A stretch of DNA of 64,000 nt, taken from assembly GCA_027186245.1 (NCBI GenBank), contig CP114487.1, positions 3,353,501-3,417,500 of the forward strand, given 5' to 3'. Source of the stretch: Coriaria nepalensis (taxonomy: Eukaryota > Streptophyta > Magnoliopsida > Cucurbitales > Coriariaceae). The notes under the pieces were generated by a model. That model did not search any database, had not been told where the DNA came from, and saw only the letters and a list, made by a program, of their open reading frames with translations. Below are positions 11,961 through 24,068 of the stretch, piece by piece. The position numbers were made by a program, and so were the translations under genes. Every line of letters begins with the position of its first letter. The first letter of the stretch is position 1.

Positions 11961-12879
11961 CAATTTTATTGAACATTATTTAAATAAGTTCATCCAAATT
12001 ACTTGTGAAATTTGATATTTGAATCCAGCTTTTTAACACATATATGGAATAAAAAGATGGTACATATCAAGAGTAAATATGGAATGTAATGTATATACAT
12101 GTATATATATATATATATATTACACGAGATTTGTACTTTGCCTATTTGGCCTATTTCATTAATTAATCCTTCGTGAATCGAAAGTAGTGCTCTATCACTT
12201 ATTAAGTTAAAAACCAAACATGTTTTACCAAGGTGTTCGCTGCAATCGATGGTCACGCTTGTATAATTTAACATTTCTATCTTCCCTATACGATTTTTGT
12301 TTTATGGGACAGTTCCCAATATAGTATACATAATAACATATTATTCTTAAGGAGAATTTGGCTCAAATTTCTGGTATATATCATACACGATAAAAGTGGA
12401 AATCAACTAAGATGGCATTTTAATGCGTCTTGCCCATCGAAACCAAACTCTTTCCCTTCTTTTATGTCTCTTGCTTTATGGGGCCATGAGATACATGCGT
12501 TGGAATTGTTGTACGTTGTTTAAGGAGAAAATATATGTTTAATTTATAATTAAAGAATTCATTTTTCATTTACAAAACTTTTTAGGAAAAGAATGGTTAA
12601 ACTCTAAAAATTTAATATAGTATTGAGCTAGACCTAATAGATTTCATTTCGCAAAATATTTCTTATATATTGTACCAATTGTTAGGTTTTCGAAATAACT
12701 TAGCTCACAAATGAGGGATATTAGAATTACCTCACCTCGCTTAAAGAGAAAATGGACCAAGTTATAATTATAATTAGTTTTGACATTTTAAAATTAATAC
12801 TGAAAACAGTCAGGAAATTAAATACTGAAAAACAGTCAGGAAATTAAGTCTGGGCACATTACTATATATATATATATAT
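11961..12879. other. Intergenic, with SSRs and a 26-base tandem duplication
   Basis: It contains TA runs at about 12100-12120 and 12862-12880. A perfect-looking tandem duplication of AATACTGAAAA-CAGTCAGGAAATTA lies at about 12796-12846, differing by one A. No gene supported. Confidence 0.5.
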
Positions 12880-13510
12880 AATGACTATATTGTTAAATTT
12901 AGACTTTCATTGTAAAATTAATTGACTATAGAGGAGTGATTCATATTTTTTATATACTTAGTTTCCAAATATTTCCTTTTATCTGTGAGATATTTTTCAA
13001 CACACTTCCTCGTAATGTGAAGTTTTTATTTTATTTTATTTCGGTGAGTAAAGTATGGAACCCGACTATGATATCATATTAAATTTGGACTTTCATTTTA
13101 AAACCAATTGACTATAAAATGAATGATCCACGTTTCTTTATAAACTTGGTACACATGAAGTTTTTTATTTGGGTAACATCAAGTTTGGAACCTGACTTTA
13201 ATATCATATTAAATTTAAGTTTTTATTTCAAAATTAATTAACTATGAGAAAAATGATTCATATGTTTGTATATACTTGTTTCATAAGTATTTTCTTTTAA
13301 ATATGAGATATTTATTAATATATTTCCTGTGTCATTATTTTTTAAGTTATAAATAAATTATTATTTTTATTTAAATGATGTGGAATATAAAACTTAACTT
13401 CAATATCATATTAAAATTTAATTTTAATCTTAAAATTAATTAAATTTGAAAAAAGTGACCTATATTTTTTTACATATTTAATTTCTGAATGTTCATTTTG
13501 GGATATGTGA
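12880..13510. repeat. Repeat family R, array of about four degenerate units
   Basis: Four units start near 12885, 13075, 13210 and 13405. Each has the blocks GATATCATATTAAATTT, TTTCATTTTAAAA-AATTGACTAT, GTGA(T/C)CCAT and TTTATATACTTG-TTTC. Unit spacing is irregular (about 135-195), so the units are not a simple satellite. No coding potential. Confidence 0.55.
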
Positions 13511-14700
13511 TATTTCTGAACAATACATTTACATATAGTCGAGTTTTCAGGTGATCGATCGGGGATTGAAGAAAAGATGAAACACATGAGAATCCAACTC
13601 ATCATAAAACGTATGCAATAAGCCAACCGACCTGCAGACTGCAGTCATTGTCGAAAGGAAGATTTCAGGTCTCCTTATCTTCCCCTTTAACGTGAAAAAA
13701 CAAAAAGACATGTAATAAATAATTTACAGTTCTTTCCTATATATCATGTTTAAGGGTAAGCTAGCACATGTTTGCTTCACAGAAAAATGTCTTGTTCCAA
13801 GGCTTACCATGAAATACATACATATTCTACGTACGTACAATGACTAAACGAACGAATCATGGACATTGAACTTTGTTTCATGCGTTCAGCATGCTCCTTA
13901 CCCTACCATGGGCTAATGAGAGAGATGCATCATGCATGCATGCTCCTTCGTCCTTACCCTACCATGAGCTAATGAGAGAGACCCCCTCCTCTCTTTAAAT
14001 TCATGTTCCCTTGCTGATCATCTTATAGCTATGATGATCAATTTCGGTATCTCCTTAAAAAAAACACATGATGCTGTATCTGTCACTTCTGATATGTCAG
14101 TCTTTTTCATAATTAATTACTACCCTTTCTCACCCTCCATTTTGTTGATCTGGTGATTCAAATTTCCAGCTATCTTAAATGTTATTAATTCCAAACGCAG
14201 TTTTATGAGCTGAACGCCCTCTATATAATTGCTTATTAATATTCAGTTTGAGAAACGCTATAGTTCCCCCCCCCCCCCCCCCCCCCCCCAAAAAAAGAAA
14301 AAAAAAACATTTCATTGTAAAGTACACAAAACTCCTTGTCGGGCCAATTATTCTCGAGTCAGATAAATGCCAATTCAAATTAACTGATAACTTCTGACAA
14401 ATTTACATGCGAAGCTTCACATTTTATTTGCTGAGATCGATTGCTTGGCTTTGAAAGCAATACCACTCAGGTAGCTGAGTCCTTGTTAAATTAGTGGGGA
14501 AAAGAGAGTGAGTGAGACCTTCGAACTATTTAAGATCGTGCAGTGTAAGAGCATGCAGCTGTCTGAAAGCTAGCCAGCCTAGAGCTATCAAATTCCCAAA
14601 TACTTATTCTTATGCAAATGCATGCCAGTATGTATATAAAATGAAAGAGAAGCTATATATCAGAAAGAAATTATTTTGAAAGAGAAAAGTAGTAACTATT
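13511..14700. other. Intergenic, with a local duplication and a long C tract
   Basis: TCCTTACCCTACCATG-GCTAATGAGAGAG occurs at 13896-13924 and again at about 13951-13980. A run of 24 C is at 14266-14289, followed by A-rich sequence. No gene supported: the open frames here include a poly-glycine translation of the C run. Confidence 0.5.
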
Positions 14701-17440
14701 TCACTAGAAGGGCCGGATATCACGACAGCGGCATCATAGCAACGAGAGCCCTTTCAAGATTGAAGAATTGGACAGATCTTTCTGTAAGGATATAGAATAT
14801 GGTCCCGATTATACATGAAAAGAAATTTATGGCTTTGGATTTTTGGTCATATGTTTTGGCCGTAGCTAGCTGAATGTCATGATCAGTACTGATCACGGAC
14901 CACCGATTGACATGGTCCAAGCTACTCATATCCGATACTCATATCTGTATTCGTGCTTCATAGAATTCACTCAAATTTTAGTTACTAACAACCTAGACTC
15001 GAAGGTTGAAATCCGTGAAAAACTTGGGTCAAAACCACGATTCGATTGTTTATTCTACTTGAATTTGGTTGAAACCCAAATTTCAAAGATGGAATTCCAT
15101 TCGATATCCAAGTTTCAACTTCGTGTATAGTGTTGACCGGATAATAATAATAATAATACTAACAAGGATACAGTTAATTTTTCTATCATTTTGGGAGTAA
15201 AAAAGTGACCTTATAACTGTGAATATTCTCAACAATTAACTCTTATCAATCAATAATCTTACTACCACCGCAAACATAATGGAGCAACGGATCCTTGTTG
15301 TAATGTAAAAGAATTGTCCTTATAACCCAGGGCGCAACCAAACACAAATTTTAGAGGAAGCAAAATACATTATATAAAAATTATAGTAAATAAAAAATAT
15401 ATTTTTTTAGAAAATATTTATAAAAATTTAAAAATTTAAGATTAAAAATGAAACTTTAGCAAAATTGAGGGTGTGGGTAAACCCCTTCCCTTCCCCTATC
15501 TCCCCGTGCTTATGACCCCATGAAAGTTTGGATAGTAGGTAGAGTCCTTATTTTAGGGATCATCCCACAAGCCTGAATAGTGTTGGCAATGTGCCAAAGT
15601 CCAAAACAAATTTTCTTTTCATGGACCCCTACTCATGGTTGGAATGATGTCGATGCTAAGTGGGTACACAGTTAGAGACTACTCTAAAAATTGTACGAGC
15701 AGCGTCAAGTTAATCGGTTTGATTTAATAAGTATAATAATTGAGCTTCTAATTCTATCTACATGAACTTGAATCACTTCACTGAAGTTATATGTAGTATC
15801 AGATATTCAACCCGTATATAAACTGTGGAAACATCAATCGGAAGAAAGGCAAAATGTTTTCTCCCTCTTTCTATCTAAAGTGGGCACAATGAAGAATTAG
15901 TTCCCCTAATTGCCTCCCACCAATCTAGGCCTTTGGACTGGACGGTAGTTAGGCTTTCTCATGTGGGCTCAGGCTAGGCCCTTTGAGCCACTATGCCTTT
16001 TTTCTTTCCTCTTAACTATTCAATCAATTAAATAAATTATTAATTAGTTATTTATCCTAATAAATTATTTAATTTCTTAATTATCGTAATATTACATTCA
16101 AATGTATTAGTAAAGTTGCATAATATTATAATTAATAAATAAAATAAATTTATCATATAATAAATAACCTCATTATTAACATATCTATATTCGGATCACT
16201 TTAAATCCATTTTAATTTTATTTAATTAATTTTTAATAAAATTATTATTGGTAGATTTTTTTCCTATTATGAAAACTATCTAAGTTTTATAAGATTCTTA
16301 TATGTATGATTATTGATTAAGTTATGTATCACGATTGGTTGGAAAGATTTTACAATCATTGTTATTTTATGATATCTTCAAAAAAAAAAAAAAACTTGTT
16401 ATGATTATTATTATATAATTCAATTCCTTTATAAGGCTAATATTCTAATTCGTTTTTGGATATGATATAAATATCAAACTTTACTCAATAAATTATATGA
16501 ACATTAAACCGGAATATAACAAGATGTTATGTAACAATATTATTATATGTTACATCATATATTTTAATACTGGCAGATTTAAATTAGGGACCCCTATAAA
16601 CTTTATAAGATTTAGTTTTTTATTCTTATTAAATTAAATATAGTTTAAAATTAATAAGTGTTGAATTATTTTTAGATGGAAACTTTTATTTATTTAATCA
16701 AAGTTATTTAAAATATTTTTAGATGGAAAACATTGATAACATACTTTTAACGAATCCCTTGCATCCCCATTCATTTCTTTTACATTATCATACAGTCTGA
16801 TCTCATTATATTGAAATTTGGAATCCACCATTGTTTTAATATGACATTAAAGTTCTTCATTTCGGTCGGAGCCAGCTCTCAATCAATTGGGACTCGAATG
16901 GAATTAAAATTTGAGGTCATTTTTAATGTATATAATTTTTGTTAAAAAAAATTTAGAGAACCACGTATAAATGGTGAATTCTGAAGCCTCAAGCTGGTGG
17001 GCTGAGTATTCATCAACATGCCCAAAAGCCCAAATGTTGAACTGAACAGTCTTGTCTTCAAGAGGGGTGGAGCAATGGGGCCACCATTCAACTTTATAAA
17101 AATTAGTATTTTGACTTAAAAATATTAAAATTTTGTATATAAATCCCTTAAATGTTAACTAAAAATCTTCTTTTTTTTTCATCCTAATTTTTATTAAACA
17201 TGTTTTGCCTCCCCTAAACTTTTTTTTATTAAACCTTCAGCTTGGAGAAGACTACTTGAAAACAAAATTGCAGTTAGTAATTGATTGTAAATACTGAAAG
17301 TAGCTAGAAAACTAATTGATTGTTGTATTAAAAGACTTGTACTGATCAATTAGAATTCAGAAAGCATTGATTTCAGTGAATAAAGAAAAGTATTTTCCTC
17401 AACTTAATTTATTTCTCTCTAAATTTCTTCAAAACTTAGA
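14701..17440. other. Intergenic AT-rich sequence, no gene supported
   Basis: Two overlapping short open frames on opposite strands near 14720-15130 show no recognisable domain. The rest is low-complexity AT-rich DNA with a poly-A near 16380. I see no conserved coding segment. Confidence 0.5.
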
Positions 17441-17779
17441 AATCCGAACTTAGGTATAAAGATTACGTATGTGGATAGTGCGGTTTTGGTATTATACCAT
17501 ACCCAAATTTTGCAATGTCCATCGGCCGATATTGTACCATATTTTTATATTTTAGACACTACATCGACCGCACCGCACCAGTGAATTTCAGTATGATTAC
17601 AGTCGGTTGCAGTGCGGTGTGTTGTTTTTAATTCTTTTTTAAAAATTTTTAATGACAAAAAGTGTTTGTCTAATAGCATAAATAATATAGTAATACTAAT
17701 AGGTAGGGTTATCGACTTATCGACTCATCAAGTATACAATAAATTATGATACTCGACGAGTCGAAATTTTCATCGACCC

Positions 17780-17953
17780 GTCAAGTGTCATAACTTTTAG
17801 TTTACTTAACGGGTTGATGAGACTTTTGTCCAGTCAAATATCATAACTTTTAGTTTACTTAACGGTCGATGAGGCTTTCGACTAGTCGAGTATCATAAGT
17901 TTTTGTTTACTCGACAGGTTAATGAAGCATTCGACCCGTCGAGTATCATAATG
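17780..17953. repeat. Tandem repeat, about 53-bp unit, about 3.3 copies
   Basis: Units begin GTC(A/G)A(G/A)T(A/G)TCATAA and continue with TTTAGTTTACTTAACG and GATGAGGCTTTCGAC. The upstream flank at about 17750 reads CTCGACGAGTCG, a near-palindrome of the same word. It lies inside the hAT relic. Confidence 0.65.
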
Positions 17954-18239
17954 TAGTATTAAGATTTTACTAGACATGAAAAGAATGGATGGCACAATCT
18001 ATTACTACACATTATTAAGTTTTTACTACACATTGTTTGAGTACACATTATCAGTTTAAACTTTAACGAATCATAAAAGTATCAAAATATGCATTACAAG
18101 TATACAAAACAAAATAGATTTTCAAGATTTTTGACGTTTCGAATCAAAATATCAAACTATGTCGACATCTGATCATGGATCTGCATAAATTTCAAATACT
18201 TAATAATCAATTAGGTTATTATAAATTGAAATAATTTAT

Positions 18240-18610
18240 GACAAAATTAGAAATTGAATATATCAACATCTTCATTAAAGTCTTTTAATATATCTACATC
18301 ACCAGCTAAAGTAAATGATATGCCTGCAATCCAACTTTGCACACACATAAGCACTTCAATAGTAGATGGCTTTAGTTTGCTATGGAAGTCGGTAATTGTA
18401 CGACCACTTATGCTAAAAGTTTATTATGAAGTAACAGTAGATACCGATATGACAAGGATATCCCGAGCAATTAATGCTAGTGTGGGATAATTATAGCCAT
18501 TTAACTTCCACCACCCTAAGATATCGAAGCCCATAAAGTTAGAAACACGACCATCAATTTCCAAATATTGTTCTATCTCTTAAGCCAGTTGAGTGTCATT
18601 GTTGTCCTCG
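18240..18610 (-). pseudogene. hAT transposase C-terminal dimerisation domain relic
   Basis: The minus strand reads the typical hAT C-terminal domain: EQYLEIDGRV, then FDILGWWKLNGYNYPTLALI, ARDILVISVSTVTS, TFSISGRTITDF and KPSTIEVLMCVQSW. The normally invariant Ser-Glu after STVTS is replaced by stop codons, and the frame changes upstream. The domain mediates transposase dimerisation in active hAT elements. It is isolated here from the catalytic core. Confidence 0.8.
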
Positions 18611-18761
18611 CACAAATAGTTAAAGAAGGTCATCTCAACCTCATTAGAAGCAGTATATCACTTTTACTCATTGCTTCCCTCGCTTTTACTCAGAGAGGTC
18701 AAATGATTATCTGTGTCTACGTTTCACACAAATCCCGGGCATCTCCTCATATACCCAATTA

Positions 18762-19070
18762 TTATTGTGGTTCCTGATAAATGGCTACTCTTATACGACA
18801 AATATATGGATAATTTATGCACTTGATCCTTTTAATCAAAGAAACTTCATCAAAATATTTCCAGCATTCATCCTTTCCTCTCTTTTCCTCCTCGGCTTCC
18901 TCAATAAATGTATCTCTAGATTCTCCATCTAAATTACTACTTTCATTATCCTCATCAAATAAGACATCAATCGAATCATCATTATCTGATAGCACTTGAG
19001 TGACATCATCATCTATTTCAATAGGAGGCATATGTGTAAGAGGCCCATGTGTAGTTGGAAAATCCTTCAT
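18762..19070 (-). pseudogene. hAT transposase N-terminal region relic
   Basis: This 102-codon minus-strand frame starts MKDFPTTHG, has an acidic stretch, then KDECWKYFDEVSLIKRIKC. The last part resembles the WxYF...KxxC start of a BED-type zinc finger. The downstream Cys/His residues are lost through frame changes. It lies just upstream (on the minus strand) of the hAT dimerisation relic, which supports common origin. The BED assignment alone would be weak. Confidence 0.5.
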
Positions 19071-19790
19071 AAAATAAAATAAAGAAATTCAGACCCAGAT
19101 AGTGCAAGTAAAGCAGAGAAACTGATTTAGAAAGTTCATATTGATTTCTACTGCATGTAATGACATGATACTACATGTAAAAGTTTACGAATTAGAGCAA
19201 CATGATACTATAATACATATCGAAGAGGCTTCCATACTTCTAAATTGAGTTGCCGAGAGAGCTTCCGGTAAATGTAGGTCGCGGCAAATGTATGTTGCGC
19301 TTCCTATTCCGACCAGTCATTAGAAGATGGAGAAAATGGAGGATTTGCTTGCTTCTAGCGGGGAGAGAGAGTCCCAACACATCTAGTAGTTTGTTGGCTG
19401 GTAGATGGAAAGGCTGAGACAGAGATAGTGGCAGTTGAGGCAGATTTAGGGGAGATTGTTGCTTTTGTTCAATCTAATGAGAGGCAGAAGGAGGGGAGGG
19501 AGGGGGGAAGGGCTTCTATCAACGATAGGAAGAGTTTCCTATTTTTATTTATTTTATAAATAAATTGTATTACTATAAACATATGTCGGAACCCCGCTTA
19601 CATACCAGATAAAAACTGTACTGCATCGCAAGTTCGATTGTGGGGCCCCGATCAAAATAAGAAAATAATTATAGAATCTGATCGTACAACACCGAAATGT
19701 GCAGTTCAGTTCGATTCGATCAGATTCGAAGTCACTCCTCTCCCCTAATAGAGATAGTGACAGGTGAGGTGAGGTTTCTGAAAGAAAGTG

Positions 19791-20480
19791 AGTTTGCTTT
19801 AGGGAAGACTAGTTGGAAATTTATTATTTGTATTTTTTATTATTATTTAGAAGGTGCAACGACTTGACCGTTTAACCCTTTGTTGGAAATAAATTATTAT
19901 TTTTCTTTTTGACCTTTGGAAGCCTGGAAGGTGAAATGTTTCAATGGTTTCTTAGTAATTTAAGCTTTTTATTTTTAAGAATTAAATATTTAAAATATGG
20001 GGCCCTCTAATTTCAGTCATGCACAGTCTATACAGAATATGTGTGATATCATTGTAGGCTTAATTGCTGCTGAAAGGCTCAAAAGAATGTCCAACATTCC
20101 GATAAGGCTTGGGGACTACATGTCGGAACTTTAAAATGCAAGTGTAGCGACGCGTCGGAACTTTAAGATGCCTAAAATCTACTTAAGGAGATTGCGGCCA
20201 AAAACTATCATTAGCCATCATAGAGATTGAGACCGAAAAATGGAGCCAAATTTTTTGGAATACAAGTTTTTTCTACTTTAGTTAGTCAAGTTTTAATTTT
20301 GACAAAGAAAGTAGATAATGTAAGTGTGAATGCAATTCAATCTATAAACTTTGTCTCTGAATTTTGTGCAGCAAATAATGCCGATGTAGATTGTTAAATG
20401 GGAAACCTTTTGTCAACAATTCCTTGAAGCAAGTTAACTATGTGTCGAACTTTCAATGACAAAACATTCCATACTCGAAT
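19791..20480. other. Intergenic, no gene supported
   Basis: It contains a near-duplicate phrase TCGGAACTTTAA(A/G)ATGC at about 20124 and 20156. No coding homology was recognised. Confidence 0.45.
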
Positions 20481-20494
20481 AGTTATAATCTAAG

Positions 20495-21694
20495 ATGGCA
20501 GAATCATCTGAATTTCTGATGGAGCGATTCTCAAAACTCTTCGAAGCCTCCACCAGTTTTCAACTTCAAGAGAAAAAAGTAGATATAGAGGAAGTTTTGG
20601 CACAATTCATGAATAAGGTGGATAAAAAATCTAAGAATCATAAAGCAGCCTTGTGAAACATTGAAAGATAAATTGGTCAATTGGCACAAATAATGATGGA
20701 AAGATCTCAAACTTCCAAGTACAACAGTGAACAATACGAAGGAACAAGTGAATTCTATAACCTTGAGAAATGGAAGAGAATTGAGTTTGGAGGAAAAGAC
20801 AAACAAAACAAGAGTGAAAAATTCACCAACAAAAGATGCAATACCGGCTGACTTAATACCTTAAAGCTATTCACCAGAGAAACTCAACAACTCGACGGAA
20901 CATGATGACTCTAAGGTTTCTTCCAATAAATTTTCTTTCATATCTTCTGGTCCTCCTATACATTTTCATCAGAGATTAAGAAGAACAAGGTAGATAAGTA
21001 ATTTTATAAATTCCTTTATATTTTTAAGAAATTGCACATTAACATTCCTTTTGCAGGTGTTTTGGAACAAATGTCCACCTATCTCAAGTTTGTAAAGGAA
21101 ATCATATCCGACAAGAGAAAGCTTGAAGAATATGAGACTGTAGCTTACTGAAGAGTGTAGTGCTATTATTAAGCATAAATAGCCACCAAAACTTAAGATC
21201 TAGAGAATTTTTCTTTTCCTTATAATATTGGTAATTTTTATTCCTTAGAGCTAGTATTCACTTAATGTTCTTATCGGATTCGAGGAAAATGCGGCTCGGA
21301 GAGCTCAAGTCCACCATTGTTTCTTTACAACTAATAGATAGATTAGTGAAGTGTCTAGTAAAAATCGTTGAAGATGTTTTAGTTAGGGTGGGAAATTTTT
21401 ATTTTCTAGTGGATTTATTTGTAGAATGTGAAAAATCCCCTTATTTTAAGGAGGCCATTCTTAGCTACCGTTGGAGCTGGAATTGATGTGAAGAACAGGA
21501 AATTGACTCTAATAGTTGGTGATGGGGAGGTGGTCTTCGATATTTTCATAGCCATAAAATACCCCTCAGTCACAACTACATGCGTCAAAAAGGATATAAT
21601 GCATGAGCTAGAGATAAAAGCATTTATAATGGACTGTCCAAAAGAATCTTTTGAAGTTTATCTAGTTCAATCTGCAGATAGTCGTGATGATTAA
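20495..21694 (+). pseudogene. Ty3/gypsy gag-protease relic (Athila/Tat-like)
   Basis: Frames joined on the plus strand give a gag end (QIGQLAQ-type segment near 20675). Then comes KKLHINIPFAGVLEQM-STYLKFVKEI with KRKLEEYETVA near 21030-21140, and a retropepsin-type region. The latter includes NIGNF, VSLQLIDRLVK, VEDVLVRVGNF and ILRRPFLATVGAGIDVKN, the last split between two frames at about 21450. This order is typical of plant Ty3/gypsy elements of the Athila/Tat group. Several stops and frameshifts rule out function. Reverse transcriptase and integrase are missing: the sequence goes directly to 3' non-coding motifs of the same element class. Confidence 0.8.
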
Positions 21695-23640
21695 GAGAAA
21701 ATTAAGAAGAGTGCAGTAAGATTAGACTATCTCTTTCCTAAAGCTTATGAGAGCATATTGCCTTTTAAAAATGTAGGAAAGGAAACTCGGAATCTTATAT
21801 CATCTAGTAAACAACCTCCTTGAGCATAAGAGAAAGTCAAGTTAAATGACTTTAAATAAGTTTTCTTAAGAGGCAACCCAGGATTTCGTTTTCCATTTCC
21901 AGTTTCTTTTTATTTTTTATTTTATTTTATTTTTTTCATTAATTAACAGTGTTATTTTCATTTCATTTTAAATTTTCAGAACTAAAAAATAAATTTTACA
22001 GTCGTCGTTATCATTGGAGAGCTAGTCCCCCACTTCCGAGTATCTACATTCTAGTGCCAAAATTCAGGGGAGTTTCCTTACTCTTTGCAATTTTGTGCTA
22101 TTTTTCATATTTCCTTACATTTAGGATAATGTGTGATTCAGGTTTTGGTGTGTGCAAATTTTTAATTTTATTTTGTTGTTATGCTCAATTTCTAAGCTAG
22201 AGTGTTGATTTTACTCCCTCGTGAAGACTTGTATGTTATTTCATAAATATTGGTTCTTTATTAGGGTTTTGTCATGAAAGTTTTTGCATTATAAATTGTT
22301 GCACTCACATTGTCATGCTCTTAATGTTTTGGTGAATAAGGTACTATACCCGAATGAACCGAGAAGAATAGTAGAGACTACCATGTGAGCTATTTGAGCC
22401 TTAAGCTATTTTTCAGGAAAGATTTCATTTGAACTTTAGTTTCTTCTTCTCCTTCATATGTAGAATGGTCTCACTAGGTTTTGAACTGAGTACTAATGAA
22501 CTATTTTCTATTATAAGTACCATATTGTTTGCTTGTTGTACTTATAAGTTAGATGGACTTATAGAGATGATATTAGACTATGCATGCTTTAATATTTTTA
22601 AAGCCTTTATTTTTCTCAACCATATGCGTGCACCATTACTCCATTTAAACCAAAACACTATAGCTTTTTCTTTCATTAGCCACATTATCCCTTATCTAAT
22701 TAACCTCATTAAATCCACACCCTATAATTTTGGGATCGTGCTAAGATAATTACTAGAAAATGTAATTTTTGGTTGAGCTCTATTTTTTTCAAATGTGGTG
22801 TGTATCAAGGTGAGGAAGTGTATCTAATGTGCTTGTGGATTTAAAAAAAAAATCAATCAAATAGTTAAAGTAAGACCATAAGTTGAAGCATAAAATTCAA
22901 AAAGTCTAGGCACCAATATTAGCAGTTTGGGTCAACCATGTCATTGCAAAATTCTCAGTTATTATTTTAGTATGATCTCAAAGTACTTGAAAATCCTATC
23001 CGTTCTTTCATACCCTTTACCCAGCCTAACATTACAACCCCATAAAGACCGAATAGATCTTTTGAAAAATCCAGCTTAGAAGTGAATTTCTTTCATGAGA
23101 TTTATGTTCAAAAATTGAATTCTATTCTTTAAAAATTATATATTTTTCTTTCTATACATAAATTATATTCGCATATACTTGATCAGAATGAAAACTACGG
23201 TTCTTTGAAAAGAAAGTGAGGAGTTAAATCTGGTGAGGATTAGAGTTAAGGAGAACTATATTTATGGTATTAAGGTATAATCACTTTTTAGCTAAGATAC
23301 TCTAAGTATGGTTATTCATGCAACACATGATGTATTTCATTGATTGATATTATTTTAGTTTAGAACTAGTTATTATGTTAACATGGTCTTTATTGGGGGA
23401 GTTAAAAGTTGTATATCTTGTTTGATAAGGAGTAAATGTTTGTGGGTGTTGTTATGATAATCCCTCAAGTGACTAAACTCCTCCATTAGGGAAACCTAAG
23501 AGTTTAAAGACTTGTCACACATGCTAAGTGTAATCGTAATTCCATACGAAAGTGGCCTAGATAGGATTTTATTTTTATTATCATTCATTTCAATTTTGCT
23601 CGAGGACTAGCAAAATATAGGTCTGCAGGTTTTTGATAAC
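21695..23640 (+). mobile_element. 3' non-coding part of the Ty3/gypsy relic
   Basis: The sequence AGAGGCAACCCAGGATTT at about 21870 and TTACTCTTTGCA...TTACATTTAGGATAATGTG at about 22078-22133 are landmarks of the long 3' spacer in this group. TTTTGCTCGAGGACTAGCAAAA at about 23595 resembles another. Pol between protease and this spacer is deleted. Open frames inside (for example 22429-22749) are incidental. LTRs were not identified. Confidence 0.6.
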
Positions 23641-24060
23641 ATATTATTTACACATATATTTTGCCCTTAAGTTCTATATTTTATAAAGATTATTTTAGTA
23701 TTTACCCTTACTTCAATATCATTTTGTTAAATACATTTTCTTTCATTTCTTTTCCTTTTTGACTTCCTAAAATAAAAATGAAAATATTAAAAAAAAAATG
23801 AAAATTATATAGAAAATCAGAAAGACATATTAACAACCCTCACTTCATTAAACTTTCAAACCCTAAACCGATATCTTCATCTTCATCAAACTTCTTCAAC
23901 CCTTCTTCATCAAAACCAAAACCTACCTTTTCTTTAAGCCAATTTATTCTTCAAACCCTAAATCCCTATATCGAAATCTTCAATTTCTCATCAAATCTTC
24001 TCCCTCTTCATCTATCTCTGTTGTCAATTCTCTCTCTCTCATTCTCTCTTATTGATCGGT
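23641..24060. other. AT-rich spacer and leader of relic A
   Basis: A pyrimidine-rich stretch (CTTCATC and CTTCTTC words, about 23870-24045) precedes the first ATG of relic A and resembles a 5' UTR. No terminal inverted repeat was found with confidence. Confidence 0.4.
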
Positions 24061-24068
24061 GGCCATTA

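Larger units (their letters stand above)
17450..19790 (-). mobile_element. Internally deleted hAT transposon (approximate limits)
   Basis: The segment holds a hAT C-terminal dimerisation relic and an N-terminal segment resembling the zinc-finger region of the same protein, both on the minus strand, but not the catalytic middle. The flanks carry GCGGT/ACCGC-rich words (CGACCGCACCGCACC at about 17567, GTGCGGTTTTGG at about 17478) of the kind seen in hAT subterminal regions. Exact terminal repeats and the 8-bp target duplication were not resolved. Confidence 0.55.

Noticed and set aside
14175..14378. Poly-glycine frame on the minus strand
   Set aside because: Produced by the 24-base C run at 14266-14289; no other support.
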